A stretch of 41,393 bases of DNA from Chromatiales bacterium. GTDB taxonomy: Bacteria; Pseudomonadota; Gammaproteobacteria; JAGRCI01. Under the pieces are notes generated by a model that was given only the letters and a program-made list of their open reading frames with translations, ran no database searches and was not told where the DNA came from. This document shows, one piece after another, positions 8,419 through 16,590 of the stretch. How positions within the stretch are numbered: the stretch's first letter is position 1; each line of letters starts with the position of its first letter. The stretch spans positions 1-41,393 of the forward strand of contig JAGRGI010000028.1 in the NCBI GenBank assembly GCA_020445565.1, given 5' to 3'. Made by a program: the position numbers and the translations under genes.

Positions 8419-8774
8419 CCATGGAGATTCTCCCGGAACGCCTATTCTCGAGCCTGGCCAACGACATCCGTCTGCGTAGTCTGATGCTGTTGCTGGGACA
8501 CGAAGAACTCTGTGTGTGCGAGTTGACTCATGCACTCTCTGTTGTCCAACCCCAAGTCTCGCGCCACCTCGCGCTGCTGCGTGAGAACGGCTTGGTTGCG
8601 GATCGGCGTGAGGGTTTGTGGGTGTACTACCGAATCCATCCAGACTTGCCACAATGGGCTCGCCGTGTGTTGCAGGATGTGTTCGACGGCGTTGCCGGGC
8701 AGCAGCCTTTCAGAAACGATGTCAAGGTGTTGGGCGAAATGCCCAGGCGCCCAGGTTCGCCTCGCTGTGCCTGA
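8403..8774 (+). CDS. arsR: ArsR-family arsenite-responsive repressor
   Basis: A 123-residue winged-helix repressor. The ELCVCELTHAL segment holds the CxC pair used by R773-type ArsR proteins to bind As(III), just before the recognition helix QPQVSRHLALLRENGLVADRR. It should repress its own operon until arsenite binds. The start may be 8403 or the in-frame ATG at 8421 (MEILPERL): an inverted repeat and a TATATA overlap the first one, which would leave a leaderless or nearly leaderless mRNA. It is the first gene of an operon with GAPDH, arsJ and a HEAT-repeat gene, and is divergent from an EamA transporter. Confidence 0.92.
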   Translation: MAYITPMEILPERLFSSLANDIRLRSLMLLLGHEELCVCELTHALSVVQPQVSRHLALLRENGLVADRREGLWVYYRIHPDLPQWARRVLQDVFDGVAGQQPFRNDVKVLGEMPRRPGSPRCA

Positions 8775-8825
8775 GGCGTGAATTGCACCGGCCTCTATGA
8801 ATTTTTCCGCTGGAGTAACAGTGTC

Positions 8826-9827
8826 ATGACGGTACGTATCGGCATCAACGGCTTCGGTCGCATGGGGCGTCTTGGCCTGCGCGCCGGTTGGGGCAGGGAA
8901 GGCATCCACTGCGTGCAGGTCAACGAAATTGCCGCGGATGCTGCCGGTTCGGCTCACTTGCTCCAGTTCGATTCGGTGCATGGAACCTGGCCGGTGAATT
9001 GTTCGTCCGATGGGGCGCACATGGTCGTGGACGGTCAGCCGATCGCCTATAGCAGCCATTCAGGAATCGGCGAAACGGACTGGTCGGGTTGTGACGTCGT
9101 CATCGAAGCCACTGGGAAACACCACAAAGAGCCCGAGACCTTGCAGTCGTACTTTCAACAAGGCGTCAAAAAAGTCGTGGTGGCAGCGCCTACCGCTGGG
9201 GCGCTGAACATTGTCTACGGCATCAATCATCACCTCTACGAACCCGCCCGTCACCATCTGGTCACGGCGGCGTCGTGCACCACCAATTGTCTGGCGCCGG
9301 TGGTCAAGGTGATGCACGAAAAGGTCGGCATCGCGCATGGGTGCATGACGACCATACATGACATCACCAACACCCAAACCATCGTCGACAAGGGCCACAA
9401 GGATCTGCGCCGGGCACGGGCCTGTGGGCAGTCCCTGATACCGACCACCACCGGGTCGGCCAAGGCAATCACCAGGATTTTCCCCGAGTTGGCGGGCAAG
9501 CTGAATGGGCATGCCGTGCGTGTTCCCTTGCTCAATGCCTCGCTGACCGATTTCGTGTTCGAGGCCGAAAGGGTGGTGACGGCCGAGGAGATCAACGCCC
9601 TGTTTCGTGACGCGGCCGACAATGAACTCAAAGGCATACTGGGCTACGAGGAAAGGCCGTTGGTGTCGGTGGACTATGTCAACGATCCGCGTTCGTCCAT
9701 CGTGGATGCCTTGTCGACCATGGTCATCGATGGTACCCAGGTGAAGATCTATGCCTGGTACGACAACGAGTGGGGCTACGTAAACCGAATGATGGACATC
9801 GTCGCCATGATCGCCAAGTCCCTGTAA
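8826..9827 (+). CDS. Arsenic-operon glyceraldehyde-3-phosphate dehydrogenase
   Basis: A 333-residue GAPDH. The NAD-binding start [18 protein letters not shown], the catalytic cysteine in AASCTTNC (C151) and the C-terminal WYDNEWGY are all present, so it is predicted active. In arsR-gapdh-arsJ operons the enzyme uses arsenate in place of phosphate and makes 1-arseno-3-phosphoglycerate, which ArsJ exports. The position between arsR and arsJ, with only two bases before arsJ, supports that role over glycolysis. The start at MTVRIG was chosen because homologues begin there; the open frame reaches 8778. Confidence 0.94.
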   Translation: MTVRIGINGFGRMGRLGLRAGWGREGIHCVQVNEIAADAAGSAHLLQFDSVHGTWPVNCSSDGAHMVVDGQPIAYSSHSGIGETDWSGCDVVIEATGKHHKEPETLQSYFQQGVKKVVVAAPTAGALNIVYGINHHLYEPARHHLVTAASCTTNCLAPVVKVMHEKVGIAHGCMTTIHDITNTQTIVDKGHKDLRRARACGQSLIPTTTGSAKAITRIFPELAGKLNGHAVRVPLLNASLTDFVFEAERVVTAEEINALFRDAADNELKGILGYEERPLVSVDYVNDPRSSIVDALSTMVIDGTQVKIYAWYDNEWGYVNRMMDIVAMIAKSL

Positions 9828-9829
9828 GC

Positions 9830-11050
9830 ATGGATGCAACCACCCGTAACTATCTGGTTGTTACCGCTGGCTATTGGGCCTTCACCGTCACCGACGGTGC
9901 CATACGCATGCTGGTGGTGTTGTATTTCCACCTGCTTGGCTACTCGCCATTCGAAGTGGCGATGCTGTTTTTGTTTTATGAGTTTTTCGGCGTCGTCACC
10001 AATCTGGTGGGTGGCTGGCTGGGGGCGCGAGTCGGCCTCAACCTGACCATGCAGATCGGCATGGCTATGCAGGTGATCGCACTGGGCATGTTGACCGTGC
10101 CCGATGCCTGGCTTTCGGTCGCCTATGTGATGACCGCGCAAGCGCTTTCGGGAATTGCCAAGGACTTGAACAAGATGTCCGCCAAGGCCAGCGTGAAAAC
10201 GCTGGCCGGCGATGGTGGCGAATTCAAATTATTCCGCTGGGTCGCGGTATTGACCGGCTCGAAGAACGCCCTCAAAGGTGCCGGTTTTTTCGTTGGCGCC
10301 TCGCTGCTCCAGGGCTTGGGATTTCGCGGTGCGTTGCTGGTCTTGGCTGGCATGTTGTTGTTTGTGCTCGTCGCCACGGTGTTTCTGCTGCCATCGGGTG
10401 TCGGCAAGATGAAGGCCAAGCCCAAATTCACTCAGGTTTTTTCCCAGGTGCCGGCAATCAACTGGTTGGCCGCGGCGCGGTTTTTCCTGTTTGGTTCGCG
10501 GGATGTCTGGTTCGTTGTGGGACTTCCCGTTTATCTGTACTCGGTGCTGGGATGGGGGTTCACTGAGGTCGGCGGCTTTCTGGCGCTATGGGTGATCGGC
10601 TACGGGCTGGTGCAGGCATCGGCGCCCAAGCTGCTGCGGCGCAGTCATCACGGTGCCGGCCCCGGCGGTGGCGCGGCCCGCTTGCTGGCCTTGTTTCTGG
10701 CCTTGATCCCCGCGGCCATGGCCCTCGCCCTGCAACAGGGTTTGGGCGCCTCGGCCCTACTGATGGTCGGCCTTGCCGTTTTCGGGGTCGTATTTGCAAT
10801 CAACTCGGCCGTTCACTCCTATCTGATCCTGGCCTACTCGGATGCCGACAAAGTCTCCTTGAACGTCGGTTTTTACTACATGGCCAACGCCGGTGGCCGG
10901 CTCACCGGAACCGTACTTTCGGGCTGGGCCTATCAAACCCACGGTTTGGTCGGTTGCCTGTGGTGGTCGGCAGGTTTCGTGTTGTTGGCGGCGCTGTTGT
11001 CAATCAAGTTGCCCACGGCACAGGGCAGCAGTTCTGCTGCTGACGGTTAG
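9830..11050 (+). CDS. arsJ: Organoarsenical efflux MFS transporter ArsJ
   Basis: A 406-residue major-facilitator-type membrane protein with about twelve hydrophobic helices. Features of ArsJ include the YLVVTAGYWAFTVTDGAIRM start, the conserved AKDLNKMSAKASVK loop after helix 4 and the FRWVAVLTGSKNALKGAGFF segment. ArsJ exports 1-arseno-3-phosphoglycerate, which then breaks down outside to arsenate, giving arsenate resistance without reduction. It follows GAPDH by two bases and precedes the HEAT-repeat gene by 17. Assignment rests on both sequence and context. Confidence 0.93.
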   Translation: MDATTRNYLVVTAGYWAFTVTDGAIRMLVVLYFHLLGYSPFEVAMLFLFYEFFGVVTNLVGGWLGARVGLNLTMQIGMAMQVIALGMLTVPDAWLSVAYVMTAQALSGIAKDLNKMSAKASVKTLAGDGGEFKLFRWVAVLTGSKNALKGAGFFVGASLLQGLGFRGALLVLAGMLLFVLVATVFLLPSGVGKMKAKPKFTQVFSQVPAINWLAAARFFLFGSRDVWFVVGLPVYLYSVLGWGFTEVGGFLALWVIGYGLVQASAPKLLRRSHHGAGPGGGAARLLALFLALIPAAMALALQQGLGASALLMVGLAVFGVVFAINSAVHSYLILAYSDADKVSLNVGFYYMANAGGRLTGTVLSGWAYQTHGLVGCLWWSAGFVLLAALLSIKLPTAQGSSSAADG

Positions 11051-11067
11051 CTAGCTGAAAGCCACCA

Positions 11068-12057
11068 ATGGCCAGATCACCCAAGGGCATTGAGCAACGC
11101 CTGGAGACCTTTAGGGCGGTTTGCGACTCGGGCTCGGCCGAGGCAACACGTGCTGCCGTGGGCAAGGCGTTGCAGGCGAAACACCGTTTGATGGTCGCGG
11201 CGGCGGCACGGGTTTGCGGAGATCGGCTGTTGTACGAGCACGAACCGGCGCTAAAACGAGCCTTTCAGGGGTTTCTCCATGATCCCGTGAAGACCGATAA
11301 GCAGTGCGCGGCGAAGTCGGCGATTGTGCGCGCCATGGTGGCTCTGGACAGCCAGGATGTGGATTTTTTTCTGAACAATATCACGTACCGGCAGTTCGAG
11401 CCGGCCTGGGGCGGGAGTGTGGACACGGCAGTGGACCTACGCTGCTCTTGTGCCATGGGGTTGGTGTCGACCGCCTATTCCAGGGCGCTGATTCCACTGG
11501 CCGACCTGCTCAATGATTCGGAACCCCGTGCCCGGCTGGGGGCTGTCCGCGCCATCGCCTGTGCCCAACCCCTGGCGGCCGAGCCTCTGTTACGCCATAA
11601 GGCCGGCGCAGGGGACGAATCCGCCGAGGTGGTGGGGGAGTGCCTGCTGGGATTGTTACAGTTGGAACCGGAGAATTCGGTGAATTTCGTGGCCGGGTTT
11701 CTTTCTGCCAGCAATGAGGAAGTGGCCGAGTTGGCGGCCCTGGCCCTGGGGGAATCCGGGCTGGACGCAGCCTTTGCCGCCCTCAAGCGTTATTGGGACG
11801 AGGGTGTTTTACTGACAGGGGGAGTTCGTCGTGCGCTGCTGCGCGGTGGGGCGCTGCATCGCAGCATGGAGGCCAGAGACTGGCTGTTGGATTTGCTCGA
11901 AAATGCCGACGTCTCAATCGCCGTTACCATCGTGGAGGAACTGTCGGTGTTCCGCCACGACGATACCCTTGCTGAGCGGGTAGGGCAGGCGGTTGCCGGT
12001 CGGCCCGAGCAGGGGGTGGGCGAGGTCTGGCGTGCGAAGTGGTCAGAGGAGAGTTGA
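11068..12057 (+). CDS. HEAT-repeat protein in the arsenic operon
   Basis: A 329-residue, mostly alpha-helical cytosolic protein without signal peptide or membrane segment. Helical repeats of the HEAT type are visible, for example ALIPLADLLNDSEPRARLG then VRAIACAQPLA, and SNEEVAELAALALGESGLD. No catalytic motif is seen. HEAT arrays usually serve as protein-binding scaffolds. It starts 17 bases after arsJ on the same strand, with no terminator between, so it is likely co-transcribed with arsR-gapdh-arsJ and induced by arsenite. Its role there is unknown; two visible cysteines in LRCSCAMG (a CxC) could bind thiophilic metals but this is speculation. Confidence 0.8.
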   Translation: MARSPKGIEQRLETFRAVCDSGSAEATRAAVGKALQAKHRLMVAAAARVCGDRLLYEHEPALKRAFQGFLHDPVKTDKQCAAKSAIVRAMVALDSQDVDFFLNNITYRQFEPAWGGSVDTAVDLRCSCAMGLVSTAYSRALIPLADLLNDSEPRARLGAVRAIACAQPLAAEPLLRHKAGAGDESAEVVGECLLGLLQLEPENSVNFVAGFLSASNEEVAELAALALGESGLDAAFAALKRYWDEGVLLTGGVRRALLRGGALHRSMEARDWLLDLLENADVSIAVTIVEELSVFRHDDTLAERVGQAVAGRPEQGVGEVWRAKWSEES

Positions 12058-12400
12058 ATCCAGATAACCTGGGACCTCAAGTCCCTTCGGTCGTCCCGTC
12101 CAGGGATGCTGAGCGGGGCGGGGAAGAAGGGAATGCGCATAGGCGTATTATTCTTCGTGTCTATGAGAAAAGGCAGATTCAGTAACCGGGATTCCGTAAG
12201 GTTCGTGGTAGTACAAGGCAGTGCATGATATCCATGTTCTTGACCTAAACCGGCAGGGTGGACAGGGCCGGCAACAAAGGAAGCAGACCCCTTGAGTTAA
12301 CGCTCAAGCTGATCTCCAGACGCAGGAACTTGGATCAACCCTTACGCCAACGGCGGCTGCCAGCAAACTTTTTCTCTGCAAGCCGGGAGGTTGATGCCTG
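12058..12400. other. Intergenic region of about 340 bases between convergent genes
   Basis: It separates the HEAT-repeat gene (+) and sucrose synthase (-). Short hairpins are present: GGGAC at 12071-12075 with GTCCC at 12081-12085, and CTTGAG at 12291-12296 with CTCAAG at 12303-12308. Neither is followed by a convincing T-run on either strand. No gene was recognised. Confidence 0.5.
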
Positions 12401-14821
12401 CTAACCATGCTGCCCGGTATCCACCGTTGCTGCCCGGGGCCGGTATTGCAGGCCGTAGAGCATCTCCAGGTAACGGCGTGTTTCGGCGCGGTCCAGGTTG
12501 GTGACGTAACGCCAGAATCCGTACACCCTGGCCAGGGTCATCATGCGCTCCGCGTACAGCCGCCAGGTGTAGCGTTCCTCCACTCTGGCCAGTGCACCCC
12601 GCGAAAGTGTGAACCAGTGGTCGGGATCGTCTCGGCAGCACGCGAGGAAGTCGGCGATGCGTTTGGCGGCGCGTGCGCCGTGGTTGGGATCGATGTGAAA
12701 ACCGGATTTGCCGTCGACGATGATTTCCGCGGGGCCGCCGAAGATGGTGGCAAAGGTGGGCAGGCCCGATCCCATGGCCTCGATCACCGTGAGACCGAAA
12801 GCCTCGAATATGGCCGGCTGTATGAAGGCACCGCGTTTGTCTGCGACTACGCGGTACAGTTCGCCGGCCAGTCCTCGCTCCAGGTGCACCCCGAGCCAGC
12901 GTAGCTGCCCGTCCAGGCCGTGTTCGTCCATGAGCGCATGCATTCGCAGGATTTGATCACGTTCCTCGGTATCGCCGGAGCGGTCGGGGTTGGTGTGGCC
13001 GCCGATCACTACCAGATTGGCGTTTTGGCGTAACTCCTCGTTGCCCGCGTACCATTCCACCAGACCGGTGACGTTCTTGATTCGGTCCAGCCTCGCCATG
13101 GTGAATAGTATTGGCAATTCCGGCCGTTGCAGTTGGCCGCGGCGATCGTCGCCGGGCGGACCGAACAGCAGGGCGTCGATGTCCTCGGTCAGGTGTTTGA
13201 GTCGGCGTTCTGTCTGGTCGTAGGGAAAGTAGACCTCTGCGTCGGCGCCGGGCGAGACGATGTTGAACTTGGGGTCGTAGACATCGATGCCGTCCACCAC
13301 CCGATAAAGGCCGGGCATGGTGAACGAGCCGTAGCTCTCGTACTGGCCGGGGCTCTCTGTGGTGCCGGCGATCTCCTGGTAAGTGCTGGCGATGATGAAA
13401 TCCGCCGTGTTCATGGCAATGAGGTCGGCGGTGAACTGGCAGGAGAAGTGATAGTGGGGCTCGTTTTCACGCCAGTAGAGATCGGAATACAGGTATTTGG
13501 TTTTTTCAAGTGCGTGGGCGATGGTGCATTGCGTTACTTGCAGGCGTTGCGCCAACAGGGTGGCGACCAGATTGCCGTCGGAGTAGTTGCCCACGATCAG
13601 GTCCGGGCCGCCGCCCAGATGGGCCAGCAGCTCCCGTTCCACGTCGACCGAGAATCGTTCCAGATAGGGCCACACCTCGAAGCGGGTGATCCAATGCTGC
13701 ACGATGCCTCCACCTTCGGTGCGGAAGGGCACGCGCAGGATCTCGGCGTTGCGGGTGCCGGCGATCGGTTCCAATGCCTGATTGCAGGTGGTGCCCTCGG
13801 CTTCGGGAATCAACCGAGTGATAACCACCACCCGTGGTTCGATGTCCAGACCCTGGATACGCAAACGCTCCACCATTTCCTTTTCCAAGGCGCGAACCTG
13901 GTCGAGGATGTAGACCACCTGGCCGCCGGTATCGGGCCGGCCAAGCACGCCGTGCTGGCCAAAGAATCCATGGGGCGAGAGGATGGCCACGGCGAATATC
14001 ATGGGCACGCGGCCGAGAAAACGCTCCAGGTTGTCCGGTGAGGGTGCCTCCAGGATGTCCCGCAGCAGGCGCATGGTGTCCAGTACCCGCCCGGCGTCCT
14101 TCCCCCAGCCGGGCAGGAAACCCAAACCGTTCAGTTCAGCGTACAGCTGAGGCCAGGGCGTCTCGGGTGGCAGGGTTGCCAGATAACGGTCCGCCCGACG
14201 CAGCGCTTCCCGTAGCTGGCCGACGGTCTCCACCTTGGCGTCCAGCATCAGGGCCTGATCCCGGTAGCAATGCAGGCGCAGGAAATTGAGCACTTGCGCG
14301 GTGCCTTCGGCCAGGTCTTTGAACAAGCGGCTGGAGAGGTGGCGATTGAGGAATTGAACGCCGCGCCCTATGGAGTCCGACTCCTGCAACTTGGGGAATT
14401 CGCGGGAAAACGGTCCCAGGTCGATCTCCAGCACCCAGTCGTCTTCGCGGATACCGTCTGCCAGATGTTCCTTGAAGCGTAGGAAATCGGTTGCTTCCGC
14501 CTGTTGCAGGTCCAGGGTCTCCACGTGGATACGCACGTAGCCCCAGTCGGCAACCCGAGAGCGTACCGATAGATAGATCCAGGCCGCGTCCTGTGCAGCC
14601 TCTTGCGTATGCCGGATCAGGTAGGCGAAGGGGCTGTTTAGGAGGGCCTTTGCTTCGGCCTGCGTGCTTAAGGTACGGAAGGCGTCCTGGAGGTCGCTGT
14701 GCAGCAGAAAGGTTCGTCCACCGGTCTGGAGGCGATGCACGAGTTGATGGCACAGCCCGCGATTGTCGTCTATCCAGGTACGCAGTTCGCTTACCAGCAC
14801 GGAAAGGTCGCGAGTCTTCAT
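12401..14821 (-). CDS. Sucrose synthase
   Basis: An 806-residue GT4-family glycosyltransferase that reversibly converts sucrose and NDP to NDP-glucose and fructose. An N-terminal regulatory region of about 260 residues precedes the GT-B core, which starts with the HGFFGQHGVLGRPDTGGQ loop and shows PDLIVGNYSDGNLVA, the NxVVIGGHTNPDRSGD region and the nucleotide-sugar motif AIFEAFGLTVIEAMGSG (E-x7-E). The length matches plant, cyanobacterial and proteobacterial sucrose synthases. The start is the ATG overlapping the fructokinase stop (ATGA), with GGAG six bases before it. It is the last gene of the sucrose operon. Confidence 0.95.
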   Translation of the reverse strand: MKTRDLSVLVSELRTWIDDNRGLCHQLVHRLQTGGRTFLLHSDLQDAFRTLSTQAEAKALLNSPFAYLIRHTQEAAQDAAWIYLSVRSRVADWGYVRIHVETLDLQQAEATDFLRFKEHLADGIREDDWVLEIDLGPFSREFPKLQESDSIGRGVQFLNRHLSSRLFKDLAEGTAQVLNFLRLHCYRDQALMLDAKVETVGQLREALRRADRYLATLPPETPWPQLYAELNGLGFLPGWGKDAGRVLDTMRLLRDILEAPSPDNLERFLGRVPMIFAVAILSPHGFFGQHGVLGRPDTGGQVVYILDQVRALEKEMVERLRIQGLDIEPRVVVITRLIPEAEGTTCNQALEPIAGTRNAEILRVPFRTEGGGIVQHWITRFEVWPYLERFSVDVERELLAHLGGGPDLIVGNYSDGNLVATLLAQRLQVTQCTIAHALEKTKYLYSDLYWRENEPHYHFSCQFTADLIAMNTADFIIASTYQEIAGTTESPGQYESYGSFTMPGLYRVVDGIDVYDPKFNIVSPGADAEVYFPYDQTERRLKHLTEDIDALLFGPPGDDRRGQLQRPELPILFTMARLDRIKNVTGLVEWYAGNEELRQNANLVVIGGHTNPDRSGDTEERDQILRMHALMDEHGLDGQLRWLGVHLERGLAGELYRVVADKRGAFIQPAIFEAFGLTVIEAMGSGLPTFATIFGGPAEIIVDGKSGFHIDPNHGARAAKRIADFLACCRDDPDHWFTLSRGALARVEERYTWRLYAERMMTLARVYGFWRYVTNLDRAETRRYLEMLYGLQYRPRAATVDTGQHG

Positions 14822-15699
14822 GCCGTTCTCCATGCCTGGGCAAAGCGGTTGTAGAAGTTTCGGTCGCCCACGGTGGCGCCACGCAAACCGACCACTGCCG
14901 CGGCAAATGCCTGGGCGCGTTCCAGGATGGTTGTCAATGGCCAATCGCGTGTCAGTCCCAGCAGGATCACCGAGGCGAAGGCGTCGCCGGCGCCCACCGG
15001 GTCGACGCTGGCAGTCAGAGCCGCAGGCGTCACGGAAAGCGGCGATTGGGTCGGGCGATAGGCGGTGGCACCTTTGGCACCGTGGGTAACGATGAGCAAT
15101 TCCAGTTGGTATCGCTCCCGGAAGCGCTGGGCGGCATCGTCGTTGGCTCCGCCTTGCCCCAGTTCACGCAACTCGTCAGCATTCAGCTTCACCCAGCGTG
15201 CGCCTTCCAGCAATGCCAGAACGGTGTCCCGCTGCCACCAGGGAGCACGCAGGTTGACATCCACGAACACCCGATCGGTCCGGGCACGCAGGGCTTGCAG
15301 TGCTTGGCGGCTGTCCGCTTGCCGCAGCGCCAGGGTACCGTGATAGAGCAGTCCGGGAGGGGATGAGGGGAGTGCGGCGGCATCGATGTGGTCATAGGCC
15401 CGATCGCTGACGATATCGTAAGCTGGTTCGCCGGCTTCCAGGGTGACGCTGACGATACCGGTGCCGTGGTCGGGATCGGTTTGTACCGCGTCGGTGTCCA
15501 TTTCCCATTCACCCATGGCTTTGCGCACGTTGCTTCCCTGTGCGTCCTCTCCCAAACGGCTGATGAAGCGTGGCCGCTCCCCCAGGGCGCGAAGATTCCA
15601 GGCTACATTGAAGGGCGCACCGCCCAAAACCTTCGCCCCATCAGGGAAGCAATCGAATAACACTTCCCCAAAGATCGTGATGGGTTGGGAATCAGTCAT
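14818..15699 (-). CDS. Fructokinase, PfkB family
   Basis: A 293-residue ribokinase/PfkB sugar kinase. The N-terminal LGGAPFNVAWNLRALGE contains the substrate-binding glycine pair, and VDPVGAGDAFASV near the C-terminus contains the anion-hole GAGD and catalytic Asp. With sucrose synthase beside it, phosphorylation of fructose to fructose 6-phosphate is the likely reaction. The start at MTDSQPITIFGEV has CGGAG seven bases upstream; an earlier in-frame start at 15762 would overlap the phosphatase gene. Its stop overlaps the sucrose synthase start by four bases. Confidence 0.93.
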   Translation of the reverse strand: MTDSQPITIFGEVLFDCFPDGAKVLGGAPFNVAWNLRALGERPRFISRLGEDAQGSNVRKAMGEWEMDTDAVQTDPDHGTGIVSVTLEAGEPAYDIVSDRAYDHIDAAALPSSPPGLLYHGTLALRQADSRQALQALRARTDRVFVDVNLRAPWWQRDTVLALLEGARWVKLNADELRELGQGGANDDAAQRFRERYQLELLIVTHGAKGATAYRPTQSPLSVTPAALTASVDPVGAGDAFASVILLGLTRDWPLTTILERAQAFAAAVVGLRGATVGDRNFYNRFAQAWRTA

Positions 15700-15752
15700 C
15701 GTGATCTCCGGTCTGATTTTTGTCTCGACCGAGGAGGCCGAAATTCGTTGAT

Positions 15753-16580
15753 TTACAACCAAAGCTTAGCGGCAGGATGAAAGTGGACCAAACCCTCCAG
15801 GATACCGGCGGCATAATTGCCGTTCATTCCTGCCAGGCCGCCACGGGCAAAATACAGGCGGTTTTGCGTTCCTCGCCGTGCTGCCAGCATGCTGGCTTCC
15901 GACCTGACGGATTCGCTGGCGTTGGCCACCAGTACGGCGGGCGCCGGGCCGGTCAGGGCATCGAGATCATTTCCGCTATCTCCGGCGAAAAGCACGTTTT
16001 CGGTGGCCAATCCCAGCGAATCGCGCAGGAAAAGCACAGCGTGCAGTTTGCTGGCGCCGGTTGGGAGAACATCCAGCAAGTGCGTGTTGGTGGTTTCGTC
16101 GTGGCTGTAGATCAGCTCCGCGTCGATGCCCTCGGGCGCCAGGCGCAGACGCATGGTCTCCAGGAGTCGAGGGATGGCTGCTCCGTGGTCGACGAAGTAG
16201 CTGAGTTTGAAACGGTTCTGGCATTCGTCCGGCTGGTCCGACAGCTCGGAAAAATTCGCAAACAGCGGTTTGAGGTCGCCGCTCTCCAGGCCATTCCAGG
16301 CCGGTGCGATGTCTTGCTGCCATGCGTCCCATGCCTGCCATTCGCCGTTTACCCGGCGATAGATCATCGAGCCCACGTCGGTGGCGAAATAATCCGGCTC
16401 GGGGAGCGCGTAATGGTGCACCGCTTCCAGGGCCAATTGCAGATGGCGCCCGGTGACGTAGGCCAGCGTCACTTCCGGTCTGGCCGCCACCCGAGCGAAT
16501 GCCGGTCGCGCTTCAGGGGATTCCGGTTGCCTGCCGTTGGGAAGCAGTGTCCGGTCCATATCGGTACAGATGAGCACCAA
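15753..16580 (-). CDS. Sucrose-phosphate phosphatase
   Basis: A 275-residue HAD-superfamily phosphatase of the sucrose-phosphate phosphatase type. The nucleophile motif CTDMDRTLLPNG (DxDxT) and the metal-binding motif FAGDSGNDLDAL are intact, and the cap has the usual KLSYFVD segment. It removes phosphate from sucrose 6-phosphate made by the upstream enzyme. The start is uncertain: a TTG at 16580, seven bases after AGGAG and 11 bases after the upstream stop, gives the usual short N-terminus; an ATG at 16613 would add 11 residues and overlap the synthase gene. Confidence 0.9.
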   Translation of the reverse strand: MVLICTDMDRTLLPNGRQPESPEARPAFARVAARPEVTLAYVTGRHLQLALEAVHHYALPEPDYFATDVGSMIYRRVNGEWQAWDAWQQDIAPAWNGLESGDLKPLFANFSELSDQPDECQNRFKLSYFVDHGAAIPRLLETMRLRLAPEGIDAELIYSHDETTNTHLLDVLPTGASKLHAVLFLRDSLGLATENVLFAGDSGNDLDALTGPAPAVLVANASESVRSEASMLAARRGTQNRLYFARGGLAGMNGNYAAGILEGLVHFHPAAKLWL

Positions 16581-16590
16581 ATCATCGCTC

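Noticed and set aside
13127-14041. A 304-codon open frame on the plus strand
   Set aside because: It is antisense to sucrose synthase, whose motifs are unmistakable, and its translation shows no domain.
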